A DNA stretch of 61,009 nucleotides from an uncultured Acetatifactor sp. (GTDB lineage: Bacteria; Bacillota; Clostridia; Lachnospirales; Lachnospiraceae): positions 1 to 61,009 of the forward strand of contig CATKYJ010000027.1 of NCBI GenBank assembly GCA_949840885.1. Direction: 5' to 3'. Positions 42,528 through 51,514 of this stretch are shown here, piece after piece. The stretch's first letter is position 1, and each line of letters starts with the position of its first letter. Below the pieces are notes generated by a model. The model made no database searches. It had not been told where the DNA came from and saw only the letters and a list, made by a program, of their open reading frames with translations. The position numbers were made by a program, and so were the translations under genes.

Positions 42528-42597
42528 TTTCGTTTTTTTCGCTTTTTTCGTTTTCAATGTGGTAATATGGTATCGTGTCGTAGTAGACAGGGAAGAG

Positions 42598-42623
42598 GCA
42601 GTCCGGAGGGGCTGCTTTTTCTT
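42598..42623 (+). terminator. Terminator before terminase
   Basis: GCAGTCC/GGGCTGC stem with a GGAG loop followed by TTTTTCTT. It would stop early transcription and may be a target for antitermination by the late regulator. Confidence 0.75.
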
Positions 42624-42655
42624 ACCCAAAACCAACGAATTGAGAGGTGGTGAGT

Positions 42656-43402
42656 GTGCCGCGGAAACCGGATGACAGGATAGGGCAGGCAAGGGAAATG
42701 TTCCTGCAGGGGATGAAGCTGGTGGACATCGCCAGCCAACTGGGACTCCCGGAGGGAACCGTCAGGAGGTGGAAGAGCACCCACCATTGGGATAGCGAGC
42801 GTTCGGATAAGAAAGCGAACGTTCGGAAACGGGGAGCGCAGCCAGGGAACAAGAACTCCTCGGGCGGCCCTCCGGGCAATAGGAAAGCAGAGAAATATGG
42901 ATTCTTCTCAAAATATCTTCCGGAGGAAACCCTGGAGATTTTTTCTGCCATTGGGGAGGCGGACCCGCTGGATCTACTTTGGCACCAGATACAGATAGCT
43001 TATGCCGCGATCATTCGGGCCCAGCGCATCGCCTATGTGAAAGACCACAATGACAAGAGTCTGGAGAAGATCGGCCATAAGAACGGCGAGACCGTAGTGG
43101 AGGAACGCTGGGAGGTACAGCAGGCCTGGGACAAGCAGAATGATTTCATGAAAGCGCAGGCTCGTGCCCAGAGTGAGCTCAGGTCGATGATAAAGCAGTA
43201 TGACGAGATGATGCACAAGGACTGGAGTGCTGCCAGCGAGGAGCAGAGGGCCCGCTTGGAGCAGATCAGGGCCCAGACGGCCAGGATCTCCCTGGAGCCG
43301 GCTGGAACGGATGATGATGGGGTAGAGATCATAAATGACTGTGAAGAATCAGGTGCGGATATCGGAGATCATCATACCGAAGTACCGGAAGATATTCAAT
43401 GA
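42656..43402 (+). CDS. Terminase small subunit
   Basis: 248 residues. The N-terminal helix-turn-helix (RIGQAREMFLQGMKLVDIAS QLGLPEGTVRRWKS) binds packaging-site DNA; a central Gly/Pro/Asn-rich hinge (GAQPGNKNSSGGPPGN) and helical oligomerisation region follow, ending acidic. PBSX/SPP1-type small subunit. GTG 42656 after GAGAGG. Overlaps the large subunit by 68 nt. Confidence 0.85.
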   Translation: MPRKPDDRIGQAREMFLQGMKLVDIASQLGLPEGTVRRWKSTHHWDSERSDKKANVRKRGAQPGNKNSSGGPPGNRKAEKYGFFSKYLPEETLEIFSAIGEADPLDLLWHQIQIAYAAIIRAQRIAYVKDHNDKSLEKIGHKNGETVVEERWEVQQAWDKQNDFMKAQARAQSELRSMIKQYDEMMHKDWSAASEEQRARLEQIRAQTARISLEPAGTDDDGVEIINDCEESGADIGDHHTEVPEDIQ

Positions 43403-44687
43403 CAGGAGCGTGAAGCACATTATCCTGACTTCCGGCCGTGCAGGTACGAAGTCGAGCTTTGCGGGGATCCGGGGCATCTACCAGCTGGTGTCTGACGCGA
43501 CCGGTTCCGTGGTGGTCCTGCGGAAGCGCCATAACAAGCTGCGCAAGACGGTGTATAAGGAGATGCTGCGGGGCATCAGTCGCCTGAAGATACCGAAGAA
43601 CAGGTTCATCATCGGCAAATCGCCGATGGAGATCACATACAAGAAATACGGAACCACCATGTATTTTGCAGGTTCGGATGGTATAGATGACACGAAGGGT
43701 ATCATTGATGAAGACAAGCCGATAAAGCTTGTCATTTTGGATGAGCTGACGGAGTTCTTTGATGACGGAGAGGGAGAGGATGAGCTTCTGAACATTGAAG
43801 CCACTTTCGCCCGCGGGAACAAGGGGGACTTCCAGATGATCTACCTGTTCAACCCGCCGAAGAACCCGAACAGCGATATCATGAAATGGCTGGACAAGAT
43901 GCACAGGCGTCCAGACTTCATCCATATCCATACGGACTACAGGGACGTCCCGCGGGACTGGCTGGGGCCTGACCTCATCCAATCTGCGGAGGCGCTGCTG
44001 GCCGTGGATGAGCGTCTGTACAACTGGGTATGGCTGGGACAGAGCATTGGCGTAGACGAGGTCATCTACTACATGTTCTGCCAGAGGCATATGGGAGAGG
44101 CAGTCCAGAATGTTGACAGGTTCCCCATTATTGTCATCGGAGGTGACTACGGGCAGCAGAATGCCACGGCGTTTGAGGCGGCGGGGCTGGATATGGCAGC
44201 CAGGAAGCTGCGGGGGCTGAACGAGTACTACCACAGCGGCAGGGAGAGCGGCAAGCAGAGGGCACCGTCCGAATATGCCGGCGACTTCGTGGAATTCGTA
44301 AAGGCACTGGGCAGGGGGTACGGAATGCCGGGAACGCATTTCTACCTTTACCTGGATCCGTCGGCCCAGGGCCTGGCAGAGGAGATCAAGAGGGCCTGCA
44401 GGGCAGCCGGCATCTCGGTGCAGGTCCGGGACGCCGAAAACGATGTGAAACTGGGCATCAGCAGGGTACAGAAAGCATTGACGTTCGACATATTGGAGGT
44501 GTCCCGAAAGCAGGACAATCTCATCAGGGAGATGGGGGTCTACGCCTATGACCCGAAGTCCATCGAGAGGGGAAAGGAAGAGCCGATAAAGATCGATGAC
44601 CATTGTGCGGATGCCCTCAGGTACCTGGTGATGGGGGCGTGGAAAAAGATTAAGCATTGGCTTCCGGTGCAGGAGGATGACGGATGA
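43335..44687 (+). CDS. terL: Terminase large subunit (PBSX family)
   Basis: 450 residues. Packaging ATPase: LTSGRAGTKSSFAGIRG (Walker A), KLVILDELTEF (Walker B), FNPPKNPNSD (coupling motif). The nuclease half starts at IIVIGGDYGQQNATAFEAAG with its first metal-binding Asp. Cuts concatemers and drives DNA into proheads. Standard length. ATGA overlap with portal. Confidence 0.93.
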   Translation: MTVKNQVRISEIIIPKYRKIFNDRSVKHIILTSGRAGTKSSFAGIRGIYQLVSDATGSVVVLRKRHNKLRKTVYKEMLRGISRLKIPKNRFIIGKSPMEITYKKYGTTMYFAGSDGIDDTKGIIDEDKPIKLVILDELTEFFDDGEGEDELLNIEATFARGNKGDFQMIYLFNPPKNPNSDIMKWLDKMHRRPDFIHIHTDYRDVPRDWLGPDLIQSAEALLAVDERLYNWVWLGQSIGVDEVIYYMFCQRHMGEAVQNVDRFPIIVIGGDYGQQNATAFEAAGLDMAARKLRGLNEYYHSGRESGKQRAPSEYAGDFVEFVKALGRGYGMPGTHFYLYLDPSAQGLAEEIKRACRAAGISVQVRDAENDVKLGISRVQKALTFDILEVSRKQDNLIREMGVYAYDPKSIERGKEEPIKIDDHCADALRYLVMGAWKKIKHWLPVQEDDG

Positions 44688-46117
44688 ACATTTTCACATA
44701 TTTCCAGAATAAGGGGATAGACACGCTGGATGCTGCGTTTTACAGGCAGATAGAGGTGTGGCGGAGCTGGTACAATTCCGATGTGCGGAAGTTCCACCGG
44801 TACAAGGTGTACAGGGGGAGCGGCTCATCCGTTGGCTGCCGCAGATACTCCCTGGGCATGGCGAAGAAAGTGTGCGAGGACATAGCGGACCTGCTGCTGA
44901 ACGAGCGCGTGACGATCACCATAGAAAATGCGGCAACTGACAGTTTCGTGAAGATGGTCCTGGAGAAGAATTCTTTCGGCGAGCTGGGGAACGAATACCA
45001 GGAATGGAAAGCGGCGCTTGGAACGGTGGCCTATGTGGTGTATGTCAGGGATGCAGTGGTGGATGCCAGTGGGAACATGGCAGGGGGAAGCATCGGAATT
45101 AACTATGTGGAAGCATCCAACATATATCCCACGTCATGGCAGAACAAGGTGGTGACGGAGTGCATCTTCACATTCCATAAGACCTATAAGCGCAAGAAGT
45201 ACGTCCATTTCCAATACCACAGGCTGGAGAACGCGCCGGATGACAGGAAACAGTATGTGATAGAGAATGCTGTGGTGGAGGCCTCCTCCGGCGCAGGAAA
45301 GGAGATGTCTCCAGAGGAATGGAATGAGATACCGGCTTTTAGGGGGCTTGCGGAACGTATCGAGACGGGCTCCGACGAGCCGCAGTTTGTCATCGACAGG
45401 CTGAACATTGTGAACAATGCGGATGAGGATGTCACGAACCCGATGGGGGTGGCATTGTTCGCGAATGCGGTGGACACGATCCAAAAGCTGGATCTGGAGT
45501 ACGACAGCTATGCGAACGAGTTTTCGCTGGGACGCAAGCGCATCTTCGTGGCACCGGAGTTCCTGTCCGACCAGAACGGGTCCGCAGTGTTTGATCCGGA
45601 GGACACGGTCTTCTACGAACTGCCGGAGGACTACTTCAAGGAGTCGAAAGAGGCCATGCATGAGGTCAACATGGAGCTGCGGATTGAAGAGCACAGCAGG
45701 GCCATCAATGACGACCTGAACTGGCTCTCCCTGAAGTGCGGGTTCGGCACGAACCGATACAGGTTCGAGAACGGGAACGTGAAGACGGCCACGGAGGTGA
45801 TAAGCGAGGACTCCGACCTGTACCGGTCGCTGACGAAGCATGAACTGATCCTGGACGGCGTACTGGAGCGGCTGGTGCGGGCTATCATCCGGGCAGGAGT
45901 GGCCATAGGGGAAAAAGGCCTGGTGGTGGATTCTAAGGTGGAGATCCGGTTTGACGACAGCATCATCCAGGACAAGGCTGCCGAACGGCAGAACGACCGC
46001 CAGGACGTGGCCATGGGAGCCATGTCGTTGGCCGAGTATAGGTCGAAGTGGTATGGGGAAACAAAGGAGAAAGCACAGGCGAACCTGCCTGAACAGACCG
46101 GAGGGGTGATTCCTTAA
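44684..46117 (+). CDS. Portal protein (SPP1 gp6-like)
   Basis: 477 residues: YNSDVRKFHRYKVYRGSG at the start and KTATEVISEDSDLYRSLTKH EL in the C-terminal third, as in SPP1-type portals. Forms the dodecameric DNA channel at the capsid vertex. Overlaps terL by ATGA and the MuF gene by one base. Confidence 0.9.
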   Translation: MNIFTYFQNKGIDTLDAAFYRQIEVWRSWYNSDVRKFHRYKVYRGSGSSVGCRRYSLGMAKKVCEDIADLLLNERVTITIENAATDSFVKMVLEKNSFGELGNEYQEWKAALGTVAYVVYVRDAVVDASGNMAGGSIGINYVEASNIYPTSWQNKVVTECIFTFHKTYKRKKYVHFQYHRLENAPDDRKQYVIENAVVEASSGAGKEMSPEEWNEIPAFRGLAERIETGSDEPQFVIDRLNIVNNADEDVTNPMGVALFANAVDTIQKLDLEYDSYANEFSLGRKRIFVAPEFLSDQNGSAVFDPEDTVFYELPEDYFKESKEAMHEVNMELRIEEHSRAINDDLNWLSLKCGFGTNRYRFENGNVKTATEVISEDSDLYRSLTKHELILDGVLERLVRAIIRAGVAIGEKGLVVDSKVEIRFDDSIIQDKAAERQNDRQDVAMGAMSLAEYRSKWYGETKEKAQANLPEQTGGVIP

Positions 46118-47844
46118 TGAAATCCGAATACCAGTCAGTTCTACAGGCCGGCATCGAAAAGAAGTACCGCGTGTTGGAAGAAGAGATCATGAAAGACGTG
46201 GTGCGCCGCGTCAGGAAAGCCGGTAAGATCACCTCCTCTGCGGACTGGCAGCTGCAGCGCTACATGGTCCTGGGGCACAGCACGGAGGATGTGGAGGCCA
46301 TCGTGCGACAGTCCGTTGGGAACGACTGGGTGGAGACTTTCCGGCTGTACGACGAGGTCATCGAGCAGGAATATGTCAGGTCAAAAGCCATATATGAGCA
46401 GGTCAATGCCCATTTCATTCCCTATGAACAGAACTATGAACTACAGCAGCTGACAAATGCGCTGGTGCAGCAGTCCAACGACGAGCTGTTCAACATAACG
46501 AAGTCCATGGGTTTCATGGTGGACATGGGGAACGGCCGCAGGGCGTTCGCTCCCCTGTCCGAAATCTACAATGGGTATCTGGACAATGCCATCACTATGA
46601 TGGCGTCAGGGGCATTTGACTATAACACGCTGATTCGTAGGGTGGTCAGGGAGATGACGGCCTCGGGCCTGCGGACTGTGGACTATGCCACAGGGCACAG
46701 CAACCGGGTTGACGTGGCTGCCAGGAGGGCACTGCTTACCGGGATGGGACAGCTTACCGGCCAGATATCCCGGATGAATGGCCAGATGCTTGGGACGGAC
46801 AAGTACGAGGTGGACTGGCATCCCGGAGCCCGGCCGGAGCATGCGGTGTGGCAGGGGCGCGTGTGGACGTATCAGCAGCTTTTGGACATCTGCGGGCTGG
46901 GGGCAGGCGGGGGGCTTCTGGGATGGAACTGCCGGCATACATACTATCCGTTTATTGAGGGGGTTTCCACCCGGAACTATTCGGACGAATGGCTGGAAGC
47001 AATGGAACGGAAAGAGGCGCGCAAAATCCCTTTCAGGGGGAAAGAGTACAATGCCTACGAGGCCACACAGAAGCAGCGCCAGATGGAGACCGCAATGAGA
47101 GCCCAGCGGGAGAGCGTGCAGCTCCTCAAAGATGGCGGCGCCGACCGGGATGAGGTCATGCTGGCGAGGTGCAAGTACCAGGCACAGCTGGATGAGTACA
47201 AGGAGTTCAGTAGGAAGATGAAGCTGCCAGAACAACGTGAACGAATCTATTACGACTTGCGAGGGAGGGTAGCGCCATACGACAAGTCAGTGATGCGTAA
47301 TTTCCCCAAAGAGATGGTGGATAACGCAAATCGTGATATAAAGCAGTATGAGCGATATAAAAGCGTTTTGGGAAAGGATGCTGGTTCCCTTGCCAATTTC
47401 GGTTGGACGAAGTATAATGATAGCAAGGGATGGGAATACCTTAAGGGCTTGAAAAGCTATCTGGAGAAGTATCCTACAAGTGACAAGAGATATTATGACG
47501 CAGGTGAAAAGCTGAAAGCGCTTGGGATTAAAAAGGGTGTTGTACTTCCACCAGTTCAGAAGCAGGCATTCATCCTGCCGGAAGGAAAAAAAGACCCCTG
47601 CCACATAATGAACCGAATGCTGGAGCGTAATATCACAGATGATGATGTTCGGGCTTATATGAAGAATGCAAAAGTAATGCTTTCTCAATGGGGAGGGCAA
47701 AGACAGCGTTTTATAAGCGAGGAAGGAATGTGTGTAATTACGAAGTCAGGGGATGAATGGATATATAAAACCGTATGGTCAAAGTCTGATTATGACGAGG
47801 AAGCAGATAAAATTATGGAGGTGCTGAAAAGTGTTGGATTATGA
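46117..47844 (+). CDS. MuF-type minor capsid protein with C-terminal nuclease-like domain
   Basis: 575 residues. Residues 1-300 are the minor capsid/MuF part (VDWHPGARPEHAVWQGRVWT, LGWNCRHTYYPFI). The last ~110 residues (DPCHIMNRMLERNITDDDVR AYM, LSQWGGQRQRFISEEGMCVI, WIYKTVWSK) form an extra domain like DUF4258/BECR-fold RNases. GC content drops from about 47,240 where the extra part begins. MuF fusions with toxin domains are a known class of phage-borne polymorphic toxin delivered with DNA. The next gene overlaps its end and may encode the immunity protein. Confidence 0.82.
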   Translation: MKSEYQSVLQAGIEKKYRVLEEEIMKDVVRRVRKAGKITSSADWQLQRYMVLGHSTEDVEAIVRQSVGNDWVETFRLYDEVIEQEYVRSKAIYEQVNAHFIPYEQNYELQQLTNALVQQSNDELFNITKSMGFMVDMGNGRRAFAPLSEIYNGYLDNAITMMASGAFDYNTLIRRVVREMTASGLRTVDYATGHSNRVDVAARRALLTGMGQLTGQISRMNGQMLGTDKYEVDWHPGARPEHAVWQGRVWTYQQLLDICGLGAGGGLLGWNCRHTYYPFIEGVSTRNYSDEWLEAMERKEARKIPFRGKEYNAYEATQKQRQMETAMRAQRESVQLLKDGGADRDEVMLARCKYQAQLDEYKEFSRKMKLPEQRERIYYDLRGRVAPYDKSVMRNFPKEMVDNANRDIKQYERYKSVLGKDAGSLANFGWTKYNDSKGWEYLKGLKSYLEKYPTSDKRYYDAGEKLKALGIKKGVVLPPVQKQAFILPEGKKDPCHIMNRMLERNITDDDVRAYMKNAKVMLSQWGGQRQRFISEEGMCVITKSGDEWIYKTVWSKSDYDEEADKIMEVLKSVGL

Positions 47845-48055
47845 AAGCGACCACTATTGCCCAGCGTACAAAAAGGTGATCACTGCGGATTTGTGCTATG
47901 ATTCTTTATGCTGCTTGACAGGAGAATTCAAGATAGAATCGACAAAGGAACTGGCGGAAATCCCGAACATTGAAGAGGCGAGAAATATCTGCAGGGAATG
48001 CCCGTACAGCGATTTGAACGGCGGTATGGACGAATGGGACGGGAACCTGCAGTAG
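47831..48055 (+). CDS. Small Cys-rich protein, candidate immunity to the MuF toxin
   Basis: 74 acidic residues with paired cysteines (HYCPAYKKV, LCYDSLCCLTG, ICRECPYSD), possibly zinc-binding. GTG 47831 lies 6 bases after GGAGGTG and overlaps the MuF stop by 14 nt. The overlap with a toxin-like domain suggests an immunity role; no proof from sequence. Confidence 0.55.
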   Translation: MLDYESDHYCPAYKKVITADLCYDSLCCLTGEFKIESTKELAEIPNIEEARNICRECPYSDLNGGMDEWDGNLQ

Positions 48056-48061
48056 TGGATA

Positions 48062-48077
48062 GTTGCGACGTCGCAAC
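48062..48077. repeat. Dispersed palindrome, copy 4
   Basis: GTTGCGACGTCGCAAC, a 16-bp perfect palindrome in the 36-bp gap before the Prp-like gene, with the flank GTGGATA as at 42064. Confidence 0.85.
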
Positions 48078-48091
48078 AGAAATGAGGATGG

Positions 48092-48376
48092 ATGATTAAG
48101 GTTAAAGTTGAGAAAAGCAGGATCCGGGTGTCTGGGCACGCGGATACGGCGCCCAAGGGGGCGGACATTGTCTGTGCGGCAGTGTCCGCCCTTACGCTTA
48201 CGTTACTGCGGGGGCTGCGGGAGATCGCATGCATGGAGCTGTATGAGAGTGTAGAGCCGGGGAACGTCTGTATCGAATGGCAGACCGTGAACGATACGGG
48301 TAAGGCCCTGATTGACACCTGGTTTTTAGGCCTCTGCGGCATAGCTGCGGAATATCAGGTTGTAGAATTCCTATAG
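48092..48376 (+). CDS. Prp-like cysteine protease
   Basis: 94 residues of the Prp/YsxB family: VSGHADTAPKGADIVCAAVS with the catalytic His (GHA) and Cys (VCAAVSAL). Host Prp cleaves the N-terminus of ribosomal protein L27 after an LQFFA-like motif. Here the next two genes encode scaffold and capsid proteins starting with FDLQLFT, so this copy is probably the phage maturation protease for them. Confidence 0.85.
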   Translation: MIKVKVEKSRIRVSGHADTAPKGADIVCAAVSALTLTLLRGLREIACMELYESVEPGNVCIEWQTVNDTGKALIDTWFLGLCGIAAEYQVVEFL

Positions 48377-48468
48377 CGGGTTGGAGATGCATCCTTAAGG
48401 GGGTGCTTTTTTCATATCCGAAAGGGTGGACAGCAGGCAAAAAAAGAAAGGAAAGAGAGGATGGAACA

Positions 48469-49101
48469 ATGAAGAAGAGACGTTTTGATCTGCAGCTTTT
48501 CACGGATGTCGGCGGGAGCGGTGCCGGCGTAGGAGCAGGAGCCGGAGGCGGTGGCGGTGATGGCGGACGCGGTGGTGCGGGGGGAGCGCCAGGAGGGCAG
48601 AGCGGTGCGGCAGGGACGCCGCAAGGAGGGGCGTACAGCTACGAGCAGACGGAGCAGATTGCGGACGCAAGGGCGGACCGTGCTGAAAAAGCGGCACTTT
48701 CCAACTACTTCAGGAGCCAGGGCGTCAGCGAGGAGGAAATCAAAACGGCCATTTCCGAGTTCAAGGCGAAGAGGGCCGCACAGCAACCGGACGCCACTGC
48801 AATGGAGAGAGAACGGGACGCGGCCCTGGCAAAGGTGGCGGAGTTGGAGAACAGCAACTATCTGCGCGACAAGGGTGTGAGGCCGGATGACCTGGACTAT
48901 GTGCTTTTCAAGGCAGGCCAGAGAGTGGATGACAAAACAGACTTCAAAAAGGCTGCGGACGCTTTCCTGAAAGAGAACCCCAGATTCATGGGGCAGGGAT
49001 ACAAGGTCGTCTCCACCGGGAAGCCTGACGGCGGATCCGGCACAGGGCAGACAGTCAATGACTCGATAAACGCTTCCATTCGTTCAGCGTTTGGAAGATG
49101 A
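48469..49101 (+). CDS. Capsid scaffold protein
   Basis: 210 residues. The N-terminus KKRRFDLQLFTDVGG matches the Prp cleavage motif. It is followed by a Gly-rich stretch and a long helical acidic/Ala-rich region (EQIADARADRAEKAALSNYF), ending in MGQGYKVVSTGKPDGGSG. Position before the capsid gene is standard for scaffold. AGAGAGGATGGAACA precedes ATG 48469. Confidence 0.85.
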   Translation: MKKRRFDLQLFTDVGGSGAGVGAGAGGGGGDGGRGGAGGAPGGQSGAAGTPQGGAYSYEQTEQIADARADRAEKAALSNYFRSQGVSEEEIKTAISEFKAKRAAQQPDATAMERERDAALAKVAELENSNYLRDKGVRPDDLDYVLFKAGQRVDDKTDFKKAADAFLKENPRFMGQGYKVVSTGKPDGGSGTGQTVNDSINASIRSAFGR

Positions 49102-49125
49102 AGTGGGAAAGAGAGGAGAAATGAC

Positions 49126-50280
49126 ATGAAAAGAAACAAGAAGTTGGTAAGGGAGGCATTCGACTTGCAGCTCTTTACGGGAGGGGCATCTACGAATACA
49201 TCCATCACCAGGGGAGGGGCGGAAGCTCTGATTCCGACCCAGGAGACCCATGAGATCATCCAGGGTGTGGTGGAGCAGTCCGCCGTGCTGCAGCGGGGCC
49301 GGAAGCTGGCCAATATGACAGCGGCACAGTACAAGATGCCCGTTCTCGACCTGCTGCCGGTGGCGTACTTCGTCAACGGGGAGGGAAGCTCCGCAAGGAA
49401 GAAGCTGACCACGATGCAGTGGGACAAGAAAGTCATCTATGCGGAGGAGATCGCGGTCATCGTGCCGATTTCCGAGGCGGTGCTCGATGATGCGGACTAC
49501 GATATCTGGGGTGAAGTTAAGCCGCGCTTGGTTGAGGCGTTCGGCCAGAAGATTGATGGGGCGATCCTGTTCGGCCAGGACAAGCCTGCCACCTGGCGTC
49601 CCGATGTTGTGGCCACGGCTGCCAGCGCCGGCTCCTATGTGAAGCTGGGGGCGGATCTGTATGATTCCATCTTGGGAGAGGGAGGCGTGATAGCGAAAGT
49701 CGAGGAGGGTGGCTACTTCGTCAATGGACATATGGCGGACATCACCATGAGGGCTAAGCTGCGGGGGTTGAAAGACACCACTGGGCAGCCGGTCTTCAAG
49801 TCGGACATGCAGACGGGCACGGCCTACACATTGGACGGATCCCCGATGAACTTCCCGCGAAACGGCGCCTTTGACAGGAGCAAGGCCCTGATGATATCCG
49901 GTGACTTCTCACAGCTGGCCTACAGCATCCGGCAGGACATCACATTCAAGATTTTCGACCAGGGCGTCGTTCAGGATCCGGCTACAGGGGAAATCCTGTA
50001 CAACCTGATGCAGAACGACATGGTTGCGCTGCGGGCGGTCATGCGCTTGGGATGGGAGATTCCGAATCCGATCAACGCGCTGGTGCCCGATAAGGAGAAG
50101 CGCTGCCCGTTCGCCATCCTGACCACATCGGAGCCGGTCAAGTCCAGCTATACCAGCGAGGAGCTGAATGCGATGACCATCGACCAGATCAAGGGGATAG
50201 CAGCTGCAAAGGGGTATACGGTTACCAAGACGACAAAGGCGGAGATCATCGCGGAGTTCCTGGCGACACAGGGCTCCTAA
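49126..50280 (+). CDS. Major capsid protein (HK97 fold) with C-terminal HeH/SAP-like domain
   Basis: 384 residues. The N-terminus MKRNKKLVREAFDLQLFTGG has the Prp cleavage motif. The HK97-type body includes KKVIYAEEIAVIVPISEAVL and ILFGQDKPATW. After the shell domain comes a ~45-residue tail (YTSEELNAMTIDQIKGIAAA KGY) typical of HeH/LEM/SAP helix-extended-helix modules, which may decorate the shell or contact DNA. Confidence 0.9.
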   Translation: MKRNKKLVREAFDLQLFTGGASTNTSITRGGAEALIPTQETHEIIQGVVEQSAVLQRGRKLANMTAAQYKMPVLDLLPVAYFVNGEGSSARKKLTTMQWDKKVIYAEEIAVIVPISEAVLDDADYDIWGEVKPRLVEAFGQKIDGAILFGQDKPATWRPDVVATAASAGSYVKLGADLYDSILGEGGVIAKVEEGGYFVNGHMADITMRAKLRGLKDTTGQPVFKSDMQTGTAYTLDGSPMNFPRNGAFDRSKALMISGDFSQLAYSIRQDITFKIFDQGVVQDPATGEILYNLMQNDMVALRAVMRLGWEIPNPINALVPDKEKRCPFAILTTSEPVKSSYTSEELNAMTIDQIKGIAAAKGYTVTKTTKAEIIAEFLATQGS

Positions 50281-50298
50281 AGGAAGAGGTGGCAGGCG

Positions 50299-50718
50299 GT
50301 GTATGTGGATTTCGAGTACTATAGGGGTGTCTACGGAGGTTCCTCCTTGACGGAGCAGAGTTTTCCCGCGGCCGTCAGAGAGGCAGAGGCGTACATCCGT
50401 TACCTGACCCATGTGAACGGCGACATCTTTGCAGAATCTGCACAGGCAGATGCGATAAAGCGCGCTGTCTGTGCCACTGCGGAAGCCTATCACGGGGCTG
50501 TCCTGGAGCAGGAGCAGGGTGGGGGAGTGAGGTCCGAGAGCAAGGATGGGCTGTCGGTATCCTTTGTAGTGGCCAGGCGAGAGGGGGAGACCTTGGAGGA
50601 ATACGCCAGGCGGCACATGTACCAGGCTGCCAGGATGCGGCTGCTGCCTACTGGATGGCTGAACAGAAAGGTGGGATGCGTGCATGGTCACAAATGCGGG
50701 GGCGGTGACTGTCTTTAA
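50299..50718 (+). CDS. Head-tail connector
   Basis: 139 residues; helical start (FPAAVREAEAYIRYLTHVNG) and YARRHMYQAARMRLLPTGWL at the end, like gp15/gp6-type head completion proteins that bind beneath the portal. GTG 50299 after AGGAAGAGG. Ends in a His/Cys/Gly-rich tail that overlaps the next gene by 35 nt. Confidence 0.8.
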   Translation: MYVDFEYYRGVYGGSSLTEQSFPAAVREAEAYIRYLTHVNGDIFAESAQADAIKRAVCATAEAYHGAVLEQEQGGGVRSESKDGLSVSFVVARREGETLEEYARRHMYQAARMRLLPTGWLNRKVGCVHGHKCGGGDCL

Positions 50719-51133
50719 CGGCAGGACGGACAGGAAAGAGAGGAGGGAAAAGTACATTCCTACGGTGATCCGCGGCGTGTCCTATGTGGAGGGGAAAGGG
50801 TCAAGGGTCACCAACAACGGAGTATGGAGTGATGACGTGCAGTACAAGATTCGCATCCCGTTGTCCGCAGAGGTACAGGCCGGGAGGCGGTATATGCCTG
50901 AATTAGCCTATGCAGTACTGGATGACTCCGCTGCTGCAGGATGCTGGACAATAAGAAAGGGAGACTTTATGCTTCGTGGCGCGCATGCATTGGAGGAGCC
51001 ATTGCTGTATGAGGATGGCATAAAGCGGTATGCGCAGGAGCATGGCCTGGACCTGATCCGTATTACGGAGTATGCGGACAATACGGACGGTGGCAGGCCA
51101 TATATGAGGCATTGGCGGATAGGAGGGAAGTGA
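50684..51133 (+). CDS. Head completion protein (DUF6751-like)
   Basis: 149 residues (TVFNGRTDRKERREKYIPTV IRGVSYV, then VQYKIRIPLSAEV), a beta-rich putative head stopper. Family name is tentative. Overlaps both neighbours. Confidence 0.7.
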   Translation: MVTNAGAVTVFNGRTDRKERREKYIPTVIRGVSYVEGKGSRVTNNGVWSDDVQYKIRIPLSAEVQAGRRYMPELAYAVLDDSAAAGCWTIRKGDFMLRGAHALEEPLLYEDGIKRYAQEHGLDLIRITEYADNTDGGRPYMRHWRIGGK

Positions 51134-51138
51134 CGGTG

Positions 51139-51510
51139 ATGGACACGATCAAGACACCGCGGGGGAGCATCATCCAGACTGGTGAGGCATCCTGTGAGCT
51201 CACCTGGAACTCGGACTTCGGGCGCCGCAGGACGGCCATGTTCGGCCGAAAGCAGGCGATTGTGGACAGCGAGGTGCTGAGGTACTGCTCTCCGCTGGTC
51301 CCTTTCCGGACTGGCATGCTGGAGAAGTCCGGTACTTTGGGCACTGTGGTAGGGAGCGGGGAGGTTCGGTATGTGGTGCCTTATGCCAAACAGCAGTATT
51401 ACCACACGGCGGAGTCGCGGGTCTATGCCCCGAACCGTGGAGCCAAGTGGTTCGAGCGGATGAAGACGGCCCATAAGAAAGACGTTCTGAAAGCCGCGGA
51501 AAGGGGATGA
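51139..51510 (+). CDS. Minor capsid / head-tail joining protein
   Basis: 123 residues (DSEVLRYCSPLVPFRTGMLE KSG, VVPYAKQQYYHTAESRVYAP, AKWFERMK), the pattern of Minor_capsid_2/HK97 gp10-type proteins. AGGAGGG at 51121 precedes ATG 51139. Confidence 0.82.
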   Translation: MDTIKTPRGSIIQTGEASCELTWNSDFGRRRTAMFGRKQAIVDSEVLRYCSPLVPFRTGMLEKSGTLGTVVGSGEVRYVVPYAKQQYYHTAESRVYAPNRGAKWFERMKTAHKKDVLKAAERG

Positions 51511-51514
51511 GGAG

